Positions 1 through 7,703 of a stretch of 64,000 bases of DNA are shown here, one piece after another; position 1 is the stretch's first letter; each line of letters begins with the position of its first letter. The position numbers were made by a program, and so were the translations under genes. Source of the stretch: SHZI01 sp038214295 (GTDB lineage Bacteria > Pseudomonadota > Gammaproteobacteria > Steroidobacterales > GCA-2729495); NCBI GenBank assembly GCA_038214295.1, contig JBBQSA010000010.1, forward strand, positions 1 through 64,000, given 5' to 3'. The notes beneath the pieces were generated by a model. It made no database searches. It saw only the letters and a program-made list of their open reading frames with translations, and was not told where the DNA came from.

Positions 1-147
1 AGCTACCTGGAAGGCAAGGGCATCGCGGTGGGCCGGTTGGTGGCCAGCGGGGCGGGCGAGAGCCAGCCGATCGCGGACAACAAGACGGCCGAGGGCCGCG
101 CGCTGAACCGGCGCGTGGTGCTGAAGCGCACGGACTGCGACCAGTAG
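1..147 (+). CDS. OmpA-family C-terminal domain (5' truncated by window)
   Basis: The open frame entering from the left edge encodes the last 48 residues of an OmpA-like peptidoglycan-binding domain. It shows the family pattern GAGESQPIADN...TAEGRALNRRVVL, with the NRRV arginines near the C-terminus. In OmpA/MotB/Pal proteins this fold binds meso-diaminopimelate in peptidoglycan, so the protein probably anchors the outer membrane to the wall. The start and any beta-barrel or lipoprotein segment lie outside the window. The next gene converges on it from the other strand. Confidence 0.85.
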   Translation, partial: SYLEGKGIAVGRLVASGAGESQPIADNKTAEGRALNRRVVLKRTDCDQ

Positions 148-179
148 GAGCTACAGGCCGCCCTTGTATTTTCCGGGAC

Positions 180-1349
180 CTATTTCCCGCTTCGGCGCGG
201 GCTGCCGAAGGCCGTCGTGACCGAGAAGGGCAGGTCCATGAGGGCCGCCCGCACGCGCTTCGAGAGCTCGATGTCCGTTTCCTTGCCCAGGTCGAGCCGG
301 ATCTCCATGACGACGAGGTCGCGCACGTTCGCCGGCAGGTGCTTGCGATAAGCGCCCAGCAGTTGCGGGGCGGCGATCAGCAGGATGGGAGCGCCGTCGC
401 TTGCACTGGCATCCTTCGCCAGCGCTGTCGCGACGCGCCGCACGAAGACCTCTTCGGAGTGTTCCTTGAGCCCGTGCTTGGCCTGGTAGGCGTGACGGCG
501 GCCGCCAGCGCCACTCGTCACTCGCCCCGGGCGGCCGGTGCCGAGCGCCCGCTCGTGCTTCCTGCCGTCCGGATTGACGAAGCTCCGCAACGGCTTCAGG
601 GAGCCGCGCCGGCTGGGAAGCTCGTAGAGCCGCGCCTTGACCTTGTCTGCCACCAATACGCGAAATACCGTCATCGTGCTGTCCCCTGTGTGATCTGCCC
701 GAATGCTCTGTTGCCCCCCGTCCCCGGGATATACGGGGAAGTCGCAGGGACTTCCCGCCAGGAGCGAGACCATGGATTCCCGGTAAAGCCGTTTGCCATC
801 GGGATGGTCCTGGTACACCCGCAGCAGCGGTACCGCCGTACGCGACAGCACCCGGAAGCTATGGCTTGCACTGCCATTGCGGAGGGTGCCCGCAGCCGCG
901 GCACGTTCCAGAGCGCGGTGCATGGCGTCAGTGTAGCCCTTGTGAGCCTCACGGAGCCGGAGGAATGCGTCTGCATCCACGCCCGGGATCATGAGCAGTG
1001 CATTCCGGTGCCGGCGCCAGAGGTCTGCATAGAGATCAACGATGGCAGGGACGATGCGGGGCGGTGGCTCGCTTTCGAGCCGGGCCAGCGTGGCAGTGCC
1101 TTCGACAAGTACCGGCTCGATGATTGCCGCCACCAGGTCGCTCTTGCCGCTGCAGAATCCATAGAAGGTGCCGCGGGAAACGCCCGCGGCGAGCAGGATC
1201 TGCTCCACGCTGACGACAGCGATACCGCTGTCAGCCATCAAGCGGCCGGCGGCTGCGAGCAGGCCTTCCCAGACCTGGCTGCGGCGGTCGACCACCTTCG
1301 GGTTGATGATCCGCTCCCGCCGCCGGGGCTTCTTCACGGTGTGCTGCAT
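180..1349 (-). CDS. TetR-family regulator fused in frame to a host-attachment domain
   Basis: One uninterrupted frame of 389 codons from ATG 1349. Residues 1 to about 75 form a TetR N-terminal helix-turn-helix (VEQILLAAGVSRGTFYGFC), followed by a helical ligand domain to about residue 215. From residue 226 (internal Met, codon at 674) the sequence matches the 'protein required for attachment to host cells' family: VLVADKVKARLYEL, a GRPGR segment, KEHSEEVFVRRVA and ILLIAAPQLLG. That family is normally a free protein of about 150 residues. No stop separates the two parts, but a Shine-Dalgarno-like AGGGGA precedes the internal ATG, so a 164-residue protein could also be made separately. A start at 1376 is possible; 1349 is preferred because AGGGAAAGG lies upstream. 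The regulator probably controls itself and the divergent operon at 1442 through the inverted repeat at 1390-1405. Confidence 0.8.
   Translation of the reverse strand: MQHTVKKPRRRERIINPKVVDRRSQVWEGLLAAAGRLMADSGIAVVSVEQILLAAGVSRGTFYGFCSGKSDLVAAIIEPVLVEGTATLARLESEPPPRIVPAIVDLYADLWRRHRNALLMIPGVDADAFLRLREAHKGYTDAMHRALERAAAAGTLRNGSASHSFRVLSRTAVPLLRVYQDHPDGKRLYRESMVSLLAGSPCDFPVYPGDGGQQSIRADHTGDSTMTVFRVLVADKVKARLYELPSRRGSLKPLRSFVNPDGRKHERALGTGRPGRVTSGAGGRRHAYQAKHGLKEHSEEVFVRRVATALAKDASASDGAPILLIAAPQLLGAYRKHLPANVRDLVVMEIRLDLGKETDIELSKRVRAALMDLPFSVTTAFGSPRRSGK
682..687 (-). promoter_or_regulatory. Internal ribosome binding site before the host-attachment domain
   Basis: Reading the minus strand, AGGGGA is followed by a 7-base spacer and ATG (674-672), then codons for MTVFRVLVADK. 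This is better placed than most ribosome sites in the window. It suggests that the attachment domain can be translated independently of the TetR part, either as a second product or as a relic of two formerly separate genes. Confidence 0.5.
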
Positions 1350-1389
1350 TCCTGGCCTTTCCCTGGCGGACCGCAATCTTGCAAAGAAA

Positions 1390-1405
1390 TATACAGGGAT
1401 GTATA
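1390..1405. promoter_or_regulatory. Putative TetR operator (6-4-6 inverted repeat)
   Basis: TATACA-GGGA-TGTATA is a perfect 6-bp inverted repeat with a 4-bp spacer. It lies in the 92-bp gap between the divergent TetR gene (start 1349) and the membrane-protein gene (start 1442). It is an AT-rich island in GC-rich DNA and has the size and position of a TetR-family dimer site, so it could repress both directions. The regulator assignment is inferred from adjacency. Confidence 0.6.
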
Positions 1406-1441
1406 AGGAAAACCACTGTCCAGGAAGCCGGGGAATTTTTC

Positions 1442-2401
1442 ATGCCCGAAGCTGTTGCTGCCAAGGCGCCCCTGTCGCCCCCCGCCCAATCCCGGCTCTG
1501 GCGCCCGCCTGTGGTCGGCCTTGTCACGACGGTGTTGATGCTGCTCGCGATAGGCATCGGCCACGCGGCCATGGTGAGCATCGAGCAGGCACTGGGCACC
1601 GACCGGACGTACCCCGCCGCAATTGCCATCGGTTTTCTTGCCATCGTGGCCCTCTGGTACGGCATCAAGTCGCGGAGCGAGAACCTGGCGACCTGGGTGG
1701 GTTTTCTCGCCGGCCTGTTCGTCTGGATGGCCTGGGTCGAGTTCTTCTACATGTACTACGGCCGGAAGAACTTTGGCCTCATGCCCCGCATGGAGGGGCT
1801 GGAGGTCACGACAGAACCCGAGTACCTGATCATGACGGCGACCGTCGGCGTGCTGATGACGATGCTGGCCTTCTACACGTTCGACAAGGACACCCGCTGC
1901 AACATGTTCGTGTGGATCCAGAACCGGCTGGGCCTGCGGGCGGGGCTGGGTCCGAGCACGAAGACGGCCCGGGATCGTAATTACGCGATCATCACGTTCA
2001 TGGAGACCTTCTATGTCACCTGGTTCATGTACGCGTGGAACCTCCTGATCTTCGACCCGGCGTTCACGGGCGTTGGCCAGGGCGCCTTCGTGGCCACCGC
2101 AGGCACGGTGTTTGTGTCGATCGCCTGGGGCGGCTTCTGTTTCAGCCGGCTGATCAGGTACCGCCGGGTATCAACCGCCCTTCGCTATGCCATTCCGACG
2201 GCCAACATCCTCTGGATAAACGTCGAGATCTTCTCGAAGTGGGGGCTCCTCACCGAGGTCTGGCTGGAGCCGCGGAAGTACGTGATCGAGGTCGGCCTGA
2301 TCGTGCTGGCGTTCGCGGCGATGGCACTCATGATTCATCGCGCACCAAAGAAGCCGTCCGAGCGGGGCGACTGGGGCGCCGGGGACGGCGTGGCGCCATG
2401 A
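1442..2401 (+). CDS. Polytopic inner-membrane protein of unknown function
   Basis: 319 residues from ATG 1442, with weak upstream GGGGA; the frame opens earlier at 1379, but that would run through the presumed operator. Seven or so hydrophobic segments can be seen, including VVGLVTTVLMLLAIGIG near residue 28 and GLIVLAFAAMALMIHRA near the C-terminus. There is no signal peptidase site. Charged and aromatic loops (WVEFFYMYYGRK; TFMETFYVTWFMYAWN) look conserved rather than random. I do not recognise the family. The stop overlaps the start of the next gene (ATGA), so the two are probably translationally coupled, and both lie behind the TetR operator. Confidence 0.8.
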   Translation: MPEAVAAKAPLSPPAQSRLWRPPVVGLVTTVLMLLAIGIGHAAMVSIEQALGTDRTYPAAIAIGFLAIVALWYGIKSRSENLATWVGFLAGLFVWMAWVEFFYMYYGRKNFGLMPRMEGLEVTTEPEYLIMTATVGVLMTMLAFYTFDKDTRCNMFVWIQNRLGLRAGLGPSTKTARDRNYAIITFMETFYVTWFMYAWNLLIFDPAFTGVGQGAFVATAGTVFVSIAWGGFCFSRLIRYRRVSTALRYAIPTANILWINVEIFSKWGLLTEVWLEPRKYVIEVGLIVLAFAAMALMIHRAPKKPSERGDWGAGDGVAP

Positions 2402-2793
2402 AGCTCCCGCTGGCGGTACTGGCCACGCTTGGATCACTGCTTCTGTCCGGCGGCATCGCCGCCACGGCGGCGGACAAGCTCGCGCTCCGGCCCGGCATGG
2501 GTGGCGTTGCGGACCTCGGGGCGCTTCGCTGCGAGACATTCAACAGCATCCTGCCCAAGGGACCCACGGGCTTCCGGCAGGCGGTGCTGACCTGGGCGGA
2601 AGGCTACATTTACGCCAGGTCCGGCAAGACGATCGATGAGGTGCTGGCGGCGGTCCCGGCCGGCGGCCCGCCCTGGACCTTCGACCGGCTTACGGATCAT
2701 GTGGTGGAGTACTGCATGGCCAGGCCAGACGCACCGCTGCCGGCGGCGGTCCATGACCTGTGGCGCACTCTCCAGCCGACCGTGCTACCGTAA
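2398..2793 (+). CDS. Small periplasmic protein, HdeA-like
   Basis: 131 residues starting in an ATGA overlap with the membrane-protein gene. Residues 1-25 are a Sec signal peptide (LAVLATLGSLLLSGGIAATAA). The mature part has two cysteines (C45 in RCETFNS, C106 in VEYCMARP) about 60 residues apart, with WAEGY between them. That layout resembles the HdeA/HdeB acid-stress chaperones, which are small disulfide-linked periplasmic proteins that hold unfolded clients. The match is by pattern only; another small two-cysteine periplasmic family is possible. The TetR-controlled context with a GST suggests an envelope-stress or detoxification role. Confidence 0.65.
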   Translation: MKLPLAVLATLGSLLLSGGIAATAADKLALRPGMGGVADLGALRCETFNSILPKGPTGFRQAVLTWAEGYIYARSGKTIDEVLAAVPAGGPPWTFDRLTDHVVEYCMARPDAPLPAAVHDLWRTLQPTVLP

Positions 2794-2798
2794 AGCCC

Positions 2799-3380
2799 AT
2801 GCGCCTGTACTCCTTCACTGTCACGCCGAACAACCGCAAGGTCGAGGCCTTCGTGAGGCACTTCGAACTGCCGGTGGAGATCCACCACGTCAGCTTCAAG
2901 GACCACGAGACCAGGAGTCCCGCCTACCTGGCCATCAACCCGATGGGCCGCGTGCCGGCACTCACCGACGGCGACTTCAAGCTGTGGGAATCCAACGCCA
3001 TTCTCACGTACCTGGCCACGAAGTTTCCCGAGACCCATGCTCTGCCCACGGACGCCAGGGGCCGCGCGGATGTGGATCGCTGGCTGCACTGGCAGAGCTG
3101 TCACCTGATGCCGGCGATGGGCGCCCTCAAGGTGGCGGACGAGAAGGACACCGATACCGTCACGCCACTGCTGGCAATCCTGGACCGGCAGCTCGAAGGC
3201 AGGGAGTGGATAGTGGGCGGCCTGGGCGTTGCCGATTTCGCGATCGCCGCCTACCTGATGACGAAACTGGGCCGCAAGCTGGACTACAGCGGTTGCCCCA
3301 ACGTCGCCGCCTGGCTGGCGCGGATGGACAGCCTCAAGGGCTTCGTCGCAACCCAGGTCCGGATGCCGCCAGCTGCCTGA
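2799..3380 (+). CDS. Glutathione S-transferase family protein
   Basis: 193 residues from ATG 2799, starting 5 bases after the previous stop; an in-frame start at 2760 would overlap the upstream gene and is not needed. The N-terminal thioredoxin-like GST domain is clear: MRLYSFTVTPNNRKVEAF, the cis-proline signature INPMGRVPAL (residues 46-55) and the glutathione-contact motif WESNAIL (62-68). An all-helical C-terminal domain carries GVADFAIAAYLMT, the N-capping-box region. The class resembles bacterial theta/omega-like GSTs that conjugate or reduce electrophiles in the cytoplasm. It is the third gene of the TetR-linked operon. The substrate cannot be told from sequence. Confidence 0.92.
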   Translation: MRLYSFTVTPNNRKVEAFVRHFELPVEIHHVSFKDHETRSPAYLAINPMGRVPALTDGDFKLWESNAILTYLATKFPETHALPTDARGRADVDRWLHWQSCHLMPAMGALKVADEKDTDTVTPLLAILDRQLEGREWIVGGLGVADFAIAAYLMTKLGRKLDYSGCPNVAAWLARMDSLKGFVATQVRMPPAA

Positions 3381-3393
3381 CCAGGCGGACGGC

Positions 3394-4098
3394 TCACAAA
3401 CGACCCGTCGTCAGCCCGCGGCCCAGGTGTTCCCGGGCTTTCTCGAGTGCCCGGACCAGCACCGTGTGCTCGTGTTCGCCCTGTCCCGAGCGCAGGTAGA
3501 CGTCAGCTGCGCGGCGGACGTTCTCCAGTTCCCGGGTCTTACCCGCCAGGTGGAGGAAGGCCCGCAACAGCGGGTCGGCGTCAGCGCCAGACTGCAGCCG
3601 CCGCTCGGCCGTGTGAATGGCCGCCGCGAGAGCCGCCGGATCGGCGAACTCTTCCGTGTCTGTTTGGGTAGGGTGCGTGTCCGCCTCGCGGGTAGAGGGC
3701 AACTGCCGGAGCAGTACGACGATCAGGTCCGTGGAGGTCACCACGCCCACCACCCGGCCCTCGAGGTCCGTGACCGGCAGCGAGTGATAGCCGCCACCCG
3801 CGAGCAGGACGGCGGCGTCCTGCAGCGTGGCCGTGCGGCTGATGACTGCCGGATCCCGGTGCATGATGTCGCCTATCTGCCGCTGGCCGGCCGACGCCCT
3901 CTCCGGAAGCTCACCCGACCCTGAGGCCCCGACGAGGTCCGCGGCGCTGACCACGCCAACTAGCCGCTCATTCTCGACGACCGGCAGGTGGTGCAGTCCC
4001 TGGCGGGCCATCAGCCCGGCCGCTTCCTCGACCGTCGATTCCGGGCCAATGACCCAGGCCGGTGTGCTCATGACGCGTTCGATGGGTTGATTACGCAT
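3394..4098 (-). CDS. Tandem CBS-domain protein
   Basis: 234 residues from ATG 4098, whose codon lies inside the 3' end of ackA (8-base overlap). Two CBS domains are visible. The first, about residues 8-60, has VMSTPAWVIGPESTVEEAAGLM and HHLPVVENERLVGVVSAADL. The second, about 77-130, has IMHRDPAVISRTATLQDAA and HSLPVTDLEGRVVGVVTSTDL. CBS pairs bind adenosyl nucleotides and sense energy state. The remaining roughly 95 residues are helical and charged with no recognised domain. Its place at the end of the phosphotransacylase-acetate kinase operon suggests adenylate-dependent control of that pathway (inference). Confidence 0.88.
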   Translation of the reverse strand: MRNQPIERVMSTPAWVIGPESTVEEAAGLMARQGLHHLPVVENERLVGVVSAADLVGASGSGELPERASAGQRQIGDIMHRDPAVISRTATLQDAAVLLAGGGYHSLPVTDLEGRVVGVVTSTDLIVVLLRQLPSTREADTHPTQTDTEEFADPAALAAAIHTAERRLQSGADADPLLRAFLHLAGKTRELENVRRAADVYLRSGQGEHEHTVLVRALEKAREHLGRGLTTGRL

Positions 4099-5278
4099 GG
4101 ATTCCCAGTAGCTGGCAGGTGTGACGGGCAATCATAAGTTCTTCGTTGGTCGGAAGTACCCAGGCCCGGACTCCCGAGTGCGCGCGGGATATGCGGGGGC
4201 CGCCGGCCGCGTTCGCCGCGGGGTCCAGCTGCACACCCAGCCAGGTAGCGTCCACGCAGACGCCTTCGCGAACGAGCGCGGCATGCTCGCCGATGCCGGC
4301 GGTGAAGACGAGGGCGTCGAGGCCACCGAGTGCCGCGGCGAGTGAGCCCAGTTCCCGGCGGATGCGGTAGATATACAGGTCGATGGCGAGCCGCGCCCGG
4401 GGTTCGGTGCTCGCCAGCAGGGTCCGCATATCGCTCGAGATGCCCGAGACGCCGAGCAGGCCCGAGTTGTTGTAGAGGAGGTTCGTCACCTCCGCGGCGT
4501 CCAGGCCGCGCTGCTCTATCAGGTACAGGACCACGCCCGGGTCGAGGGAGCCGCAGCGCGTGCCCATCATCAGGCCGTCGATGGCCGTGAAGCCCATCGT
4601 AGTGGCAATGCTTCTGCCGGCGAGCAGCGCGCACATGCTGGCGCCGTTGCCCAGGTGGAGCACGATGCACCGGCCGCGCGCCGCGCCCGCGTCGAAGCCG
4701 GGAAGCACGGACGCGATGTATTCGTAGGACAGGCCGTGGAATCCATAGCGGCGTATCCCCTCGGCGTGGAGCGGGGCAGGCAGGGCGTACATCTGCTCGA
4801 TCTCGGGGGCGCCGTGATGAAACGCGGTGTCGAAGCAGGCCACCTGGGGCAGCCCGGGCTCCCGTGCGAGCAGGTCCCGGATGGGCGCCAGGCTGTGCGG
4901 CTGGTGTAGCGGCGCCAGGGGCACGAGCTTCTCCAGGTCGGCCAGGATGTCCCGGTTCACGAGCACCGGCCGCCAGTGCGCCTGCCCGCCGTGCACGACG
5001 CGATGGCCGATGGCCACCAGCCGTGTGCCAGCCAGGCCCTCCCGCAGGAAACCCAGGAGGTGCGGTAGCGCGCCGGCGTGGCCGGAGCCGTCAGCCAGGT
5101 CCAGGCGCCGGTCCGCTATCGTGGCGCCGGAGCGATCGTGCGCGACGAGCCGTGGGCCCGTGTGGAGGCTTTCGACCTGCCCGTGCAATTCGCGCTGCAG
5201 GCCCGGGCCATGCACGGAGTACAGCGAGAACTTGAGGCTCGACGACCCCGCGTTCAGTACCGCAATGGCGTCAGTCAT
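4091..5278 (-). CDS. ackA: Acetate kinase
   Basis: 395 residues, the normal length for the family. ASKHA-fold motifs are all present: NAGSSSLKFSLY at the N-terminus, GHRVVHGG, LAPLHQP, ACFDTAFH (catalytic Asp), RYGFHGLSYEY, HLGNGAS, GTRCGSLDPG, TAGIGEHAA and the C-terminal NEELMIA. The enzyme interconverts acetyl phosphate plus ADP with acetate plus ATP in the cytoplasm. It lies 21 bp downstream of a phosphotransacylase gene and overlaps a CBS-protein gene, forming a complete acyl-CoA to acid ATP-yielding route typical of low-oxygen or overflow metabolism. Confidence 0.97.
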   Translation of the reverse strand: MTDAIAVLNAGSSSLKFSLYSVHGPGLQRELHGQVESLHTGPRLVAHDRSGATIADRRLDLADGSGHAGALPHLLGFLREGLAGTRLVAIGHRVVHGGQAHWRPVLVNRDILADLEKLVPLAPLHQPHSLAPIRDLLAREPGLPQVACFDTAFHHGAPEIEQMYALPAPLHAEGIRRYGFHGLSYEYIASVLPGFDAGAARGRCIVLHLGNGASMCALLAGRSIATTMGFTAIDGLMMGTRCGSLDPGVVLYLIEQRGLDAAEVTNLLYNNSGLLGVSGISSDMRTLLASTEPRARLAIDLYIYRIRRELGSLAAALGGLDALVFTAGIGEHAALVREGVCVDATWLGVQLDPAANAAGGPRISRAHSGVRAWVLPTNEELMIARHTCQLLGIHA

Positions 5279-5299
5279 GACCGGGCCGGCGGCCCACGT

Positions 5300-6256
5300 T
5301 CAGGTGGCTGTCCTGGAAGACGCCTCGCGCCGGGCGCGGGCCAGGAGCGTCGCGATGGCGGACGAGGCCAGGCGTGACTCGACGGAGTCCGCGCGGCTCG
5401 TCAGTACGATGGGCACGCGTGCGCCGAGCACGATCCCGGCGATGTCCGCGTTGGCGAGGAACGTCAGGCTCTTGGCAAGCAGGTTCCCGGCTTCCATGTC
5501 GGGCACGATCAGAACATTGGCCCGGCCCGCGACCCGCGAGTTGATGTTCTTCATCTCGGCCGCACGGAGGTTGATGGCGTTGTCCAGGGCCAGAGGCCCG
5601 TCTAGGAGCGCACCCGTGATCTGGCCCCGTTCGGCCATCTTGCACAGGGCTGCCGCTTCCACCGTGGAGAGGACCCTGGGATTCACGGTCTCCACGGCCG
5701 AGAGGATTGCGACCCGGATCTCGGTGGTTCCCAGCGCCCCGGCGAGGTCGATGGCGTTCTGCACGATGTCCACCTTGTCGGCGAGCGTCGGCGCGATGTT
5801 TACGGCGGCGTCGGAGATGATCAGCGCTTCGGGATAGGTCGGCACGTCCACCACGAAGCAATGGGTGATCCGCCGGGCCGTGCGCAGGCCGTCGTCCCGC
5901 GCCACCACAGCTCCCATCAACTCATCGCTGTGCAGGCTGCCCTTCACAAGGCACTCGCTGCGGCCCTCCCGGACCAGCCGGACGCCCTCTGCGGCGGACG
6001 CGTGGCTGTGGGGTGTGTCCACGATGCCGAAGGCCGAGATGTCGAGGCCATGACGCGCCGCGACGGCCCGGATCCGCGCCGCCGGGCCCACCAGTACGGG
6101 GGCGATCAGGCCAATCTCGGCCGCCTTGATCACGCCGGCAAGGGAGGTCTCGTCGCAGGGATGCACGACCGCCGTGGGCAGCGGCGGCAGCGGCCTGGCG
6201 GCGGCCAGCAGCCGCGCGTACTTCTCGTGGTGATTGAACATCGCAATAGGAGTCAC
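5300..6256 (-). CDS. Phosphate acetyl/butyryltransferase (single-domain Pta/Ptb type)
   Basis: 318 residues from GTG 6256 (ATG 6241 is an alternative). The protein matches the short phosphotransacylase form: an N-terminal helix, then TAVVHPCDETSLAG, PVLVGP, the SECLVKGSLHSDELM segment, GALLDGPLALDNAIN near residue 215, ANVLIVPDMEAGNLLAKSL and a C-terminal VLGARVPIVLTSRADS. It transfers an acyl group between CoA and phosphate. The short form, lacking the regulatory N-terminal domain of E. coli Pta, resembles phosphate butyryltransferase and MaoC-fused enzymes, so chain-length preference is open. It is cotranscribed with ackA 21 bp downstream. Confidence 0.93.
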   Translation of the reverse strand: MTPIAMFNHHEKYARLLAAARPLPPLPTAVVHPCDETSLAGVIKAAEIGLIAPVLVGPAARIRAVAARHGLDISAFGIVDTPHSHASAAEGVRLVREGRSECLVKGSLHSDELMGAVVARDDGLRTARRITHCFVVDVPTYPEALIISDAAVNIAPTLADKVDIVQNAIDLAGALGTTEIRVAILSAVETVNPRVLSTVEAAALCKMAERGQITGALLDGPLALDNAINLRAAEMKNINSRVAGRANVLIVPDMEAGNLLAKSLTFLANADIAGIVLGARVPIVLTSRADSVESRLASSAIATLLARARREASSRTAT

Positions 6257-6291
6257 AGTGCCACTGCCGGGACCAATGGGGCCCAGCGCGG

Positions 6292-6549
6292 TCAGATACC
6301 AAGCTTGCCGAGCGCGTCCGCGAGTTGCCCTACGGTCCCGGAAAGCTGCGGATGGTCCGCCTCGAAGCGCAGCATCAGCTCGCGCAGGCGCGTCTCGGCG
6401 GACTTGTGTGCGGGTGAGCCCGCGGGCGCCTGGGGAATATCGGTCATTACCTGCTGCAGGAGCGCCTGGGACTGGGCGTCCAGCGAACGAGTGGCCTTGA
6501 GTTCGCGGTCGAGTTCCACGAGGAGCGCGTGCAGCCGGTTCTGGTCCAT
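6292..6549 (-). CDS. DUF4404 family small protein
   Basis: 85 residues from ATG 6549. It has the DUF4404 layout: an N-terminal helix (MDQNRLHALLVELDREL), a central TRLRELMLRFEADHP and a C-terminal VGQLADALGKLGI. It is probably a soluble helical cytoplasmic protein. The family has no assigned biochemical role that I know of. It is first in the operon, 35 bp before the phosphotransacylase start, and divergent from the alcohol dehydrogenase gene, so the 6550-6638 gap probably holds both promoters. Confidence 0.82.
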   Translation of the reverse strand: MDQNRLHALLVELDRELKATRSLDAQSQALLQQVMTDIPQAPAGSPAHKSAETRLRELMLRFEADHPQLSGTVGQLADALGKLGI

Positions 6550-6638
6550 GCGGATTCGCCCTGATTCTGAGATGGGGATCGCCCAGCGGGCATTATGCAC
6601 CCGCCCCCGGTCGCCGGACGGGTGGCATATGCGGCAAC

Positions 6639-7703
6639 ATGCAGTCCATGCGAGCCATGGTCCTCGACAACCCGGCGCCGGTGGCGACCGCCCCGCTGCG
6701 CCTTGCTGATGTGCCGCTGCCCGAGCCCGGCCCGCGGGAGGTGCAGGTCGAGGTGGAGGTCTGCGGCGTTTGTCGCACGGACCTGCACGTGGTGGAAGGC
6801 GACCTGCCCGTGCGCCGGCCACACATCATCCCGGGACACGAGGTGGTGGGCCGGGTGAGCCGGCTTGGTCCAGGTGCCAGCCGGTTCAGCCTGGGCCAGC
6901 GCGTGGGCGTCGCCTGGCTGCACGCCAGCTGCGGCCAGTGCGACTACTGCCGACGGGGCGCCGAGAACCTGTGCAGCGCGCCGCGCTTCACTGGCTGGAC
7001 GGATCACGGCGGTTACGCCGACGCGCTCTGCGCTCCCGAGGACTTCGTCTATGCCCTGCCGGAGGCACTCAGTGCGCGGGTCGCAGCGCCCATGCTCTGC
7101 GCGGGCATCATTGGTTACCGGGCGCTGACGCGTTCCGCGATCCGGCCTGGCGAAGCCCTCGGGCTCTACGGTTTCGGCGCATCGGCGCACATCGTCCTGC
7201 AGATTGCCCGCTACCGGGGCTGCAGCGTGTACGTGGCCACCCGGGGTGACCGTCACCAGGCGCTTGCCCGGGAGATGGGCGCGGCGTGGGTGGGCGGCGC
7301 GGCGGACGTGCCGCCGGTGAAGCTGCAGGGCGCGATCCTGTTCGCACCCGCCGGCGAGCTGGTGCCGGTGGCGCTGGCGGCACTGGACCGGGGTGGCACG
7401 CTCGCGGTGGCCGGGATCCATGTATCGGATATTCCACCCCTGAATTACCAGGCCCACCTGTTCCAGGAGCGCAACCTGCGGAGCGTGACTGCCAACACCC
7501 GGGCGGACGGCGAGGAGCTGCTGCGGCTCGCCGTGGAGATTCCCCTGCAGGCGAGCACGGAGGAGTTTCCACTGGAGCGCGCCAACGACGCGCTCTGGCG
7601 CCTGCGCCGCGACCAGGTAGCGGGAGCGGCGGTCCTCCGGGTGCGGCCGGCGCCGGATCCGGCTCAGAAGGTTGCGCGGATGGGCTTGACGGGCCCCGTG
7701 TAA
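6639..7703 (+). CDS. Zinc-dependent alcohol dehydrogenase
   Basis: 354 residues (ATG 6648, MRAMVLDN, is an alternative start). It is a medium-chain dehydrogenase with catalytic zinc ligands in CGVCRTDLH and GHEVVG, and the four-cysteine structural zinc lobe CGQCDYCRRGAENLC. The Rossmann nucleotide motif is reduced to LYGFGASAH, as in a group of zinc ADHs often annotated AdhP-like. It probably oxidises or reduces simple alcohols and aldehydes with NAD(P). Lying opposite the Pta-AckA operon, it would complete an acyl-CoA/aldehyde/alcohol redox balance (inference). Its 3' end overlaps the convergent PPK2 gene by 40 bp. Confidence 0.93.
   Translation: MQSMRAMVLDNPAPVATAPLRLADVPLPEPGPREVQVEVEVCGVCRTDLHVVEGDLPVRRPHIIPGHEVVGRVSRLGPGASRFSLGQRVGVAWLHASCGQCDYCRRGAENLCSAPRFTGWTDHGGYADALCAPEDFVYALPEALSARVAAPMLCAGIIGYRALTRSAIRPGEALGLYGFGASAHIVLQIARYRGCSVYVATRGDRHQALAREMGAAWVGGAADVPPVKLQGAILFAPAGELVPVALAALDRGGTLAVAGIHVSDIPPLNYQAHLFQERNLRSVTANTRADGEELLRLAVEIPLQASTEEFPLERANDALWRLRRDQVAGAAVLRVRPAPDPAQKVARMGLTGPV

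Noticed and set aside
671..976. 101-codon minus-strand frame ending in ATGA at the host-attachment start
   Set aside because: Not TetR-like; kept only as a hint that the TetR gene may once have ended by frameshift at that overlap.
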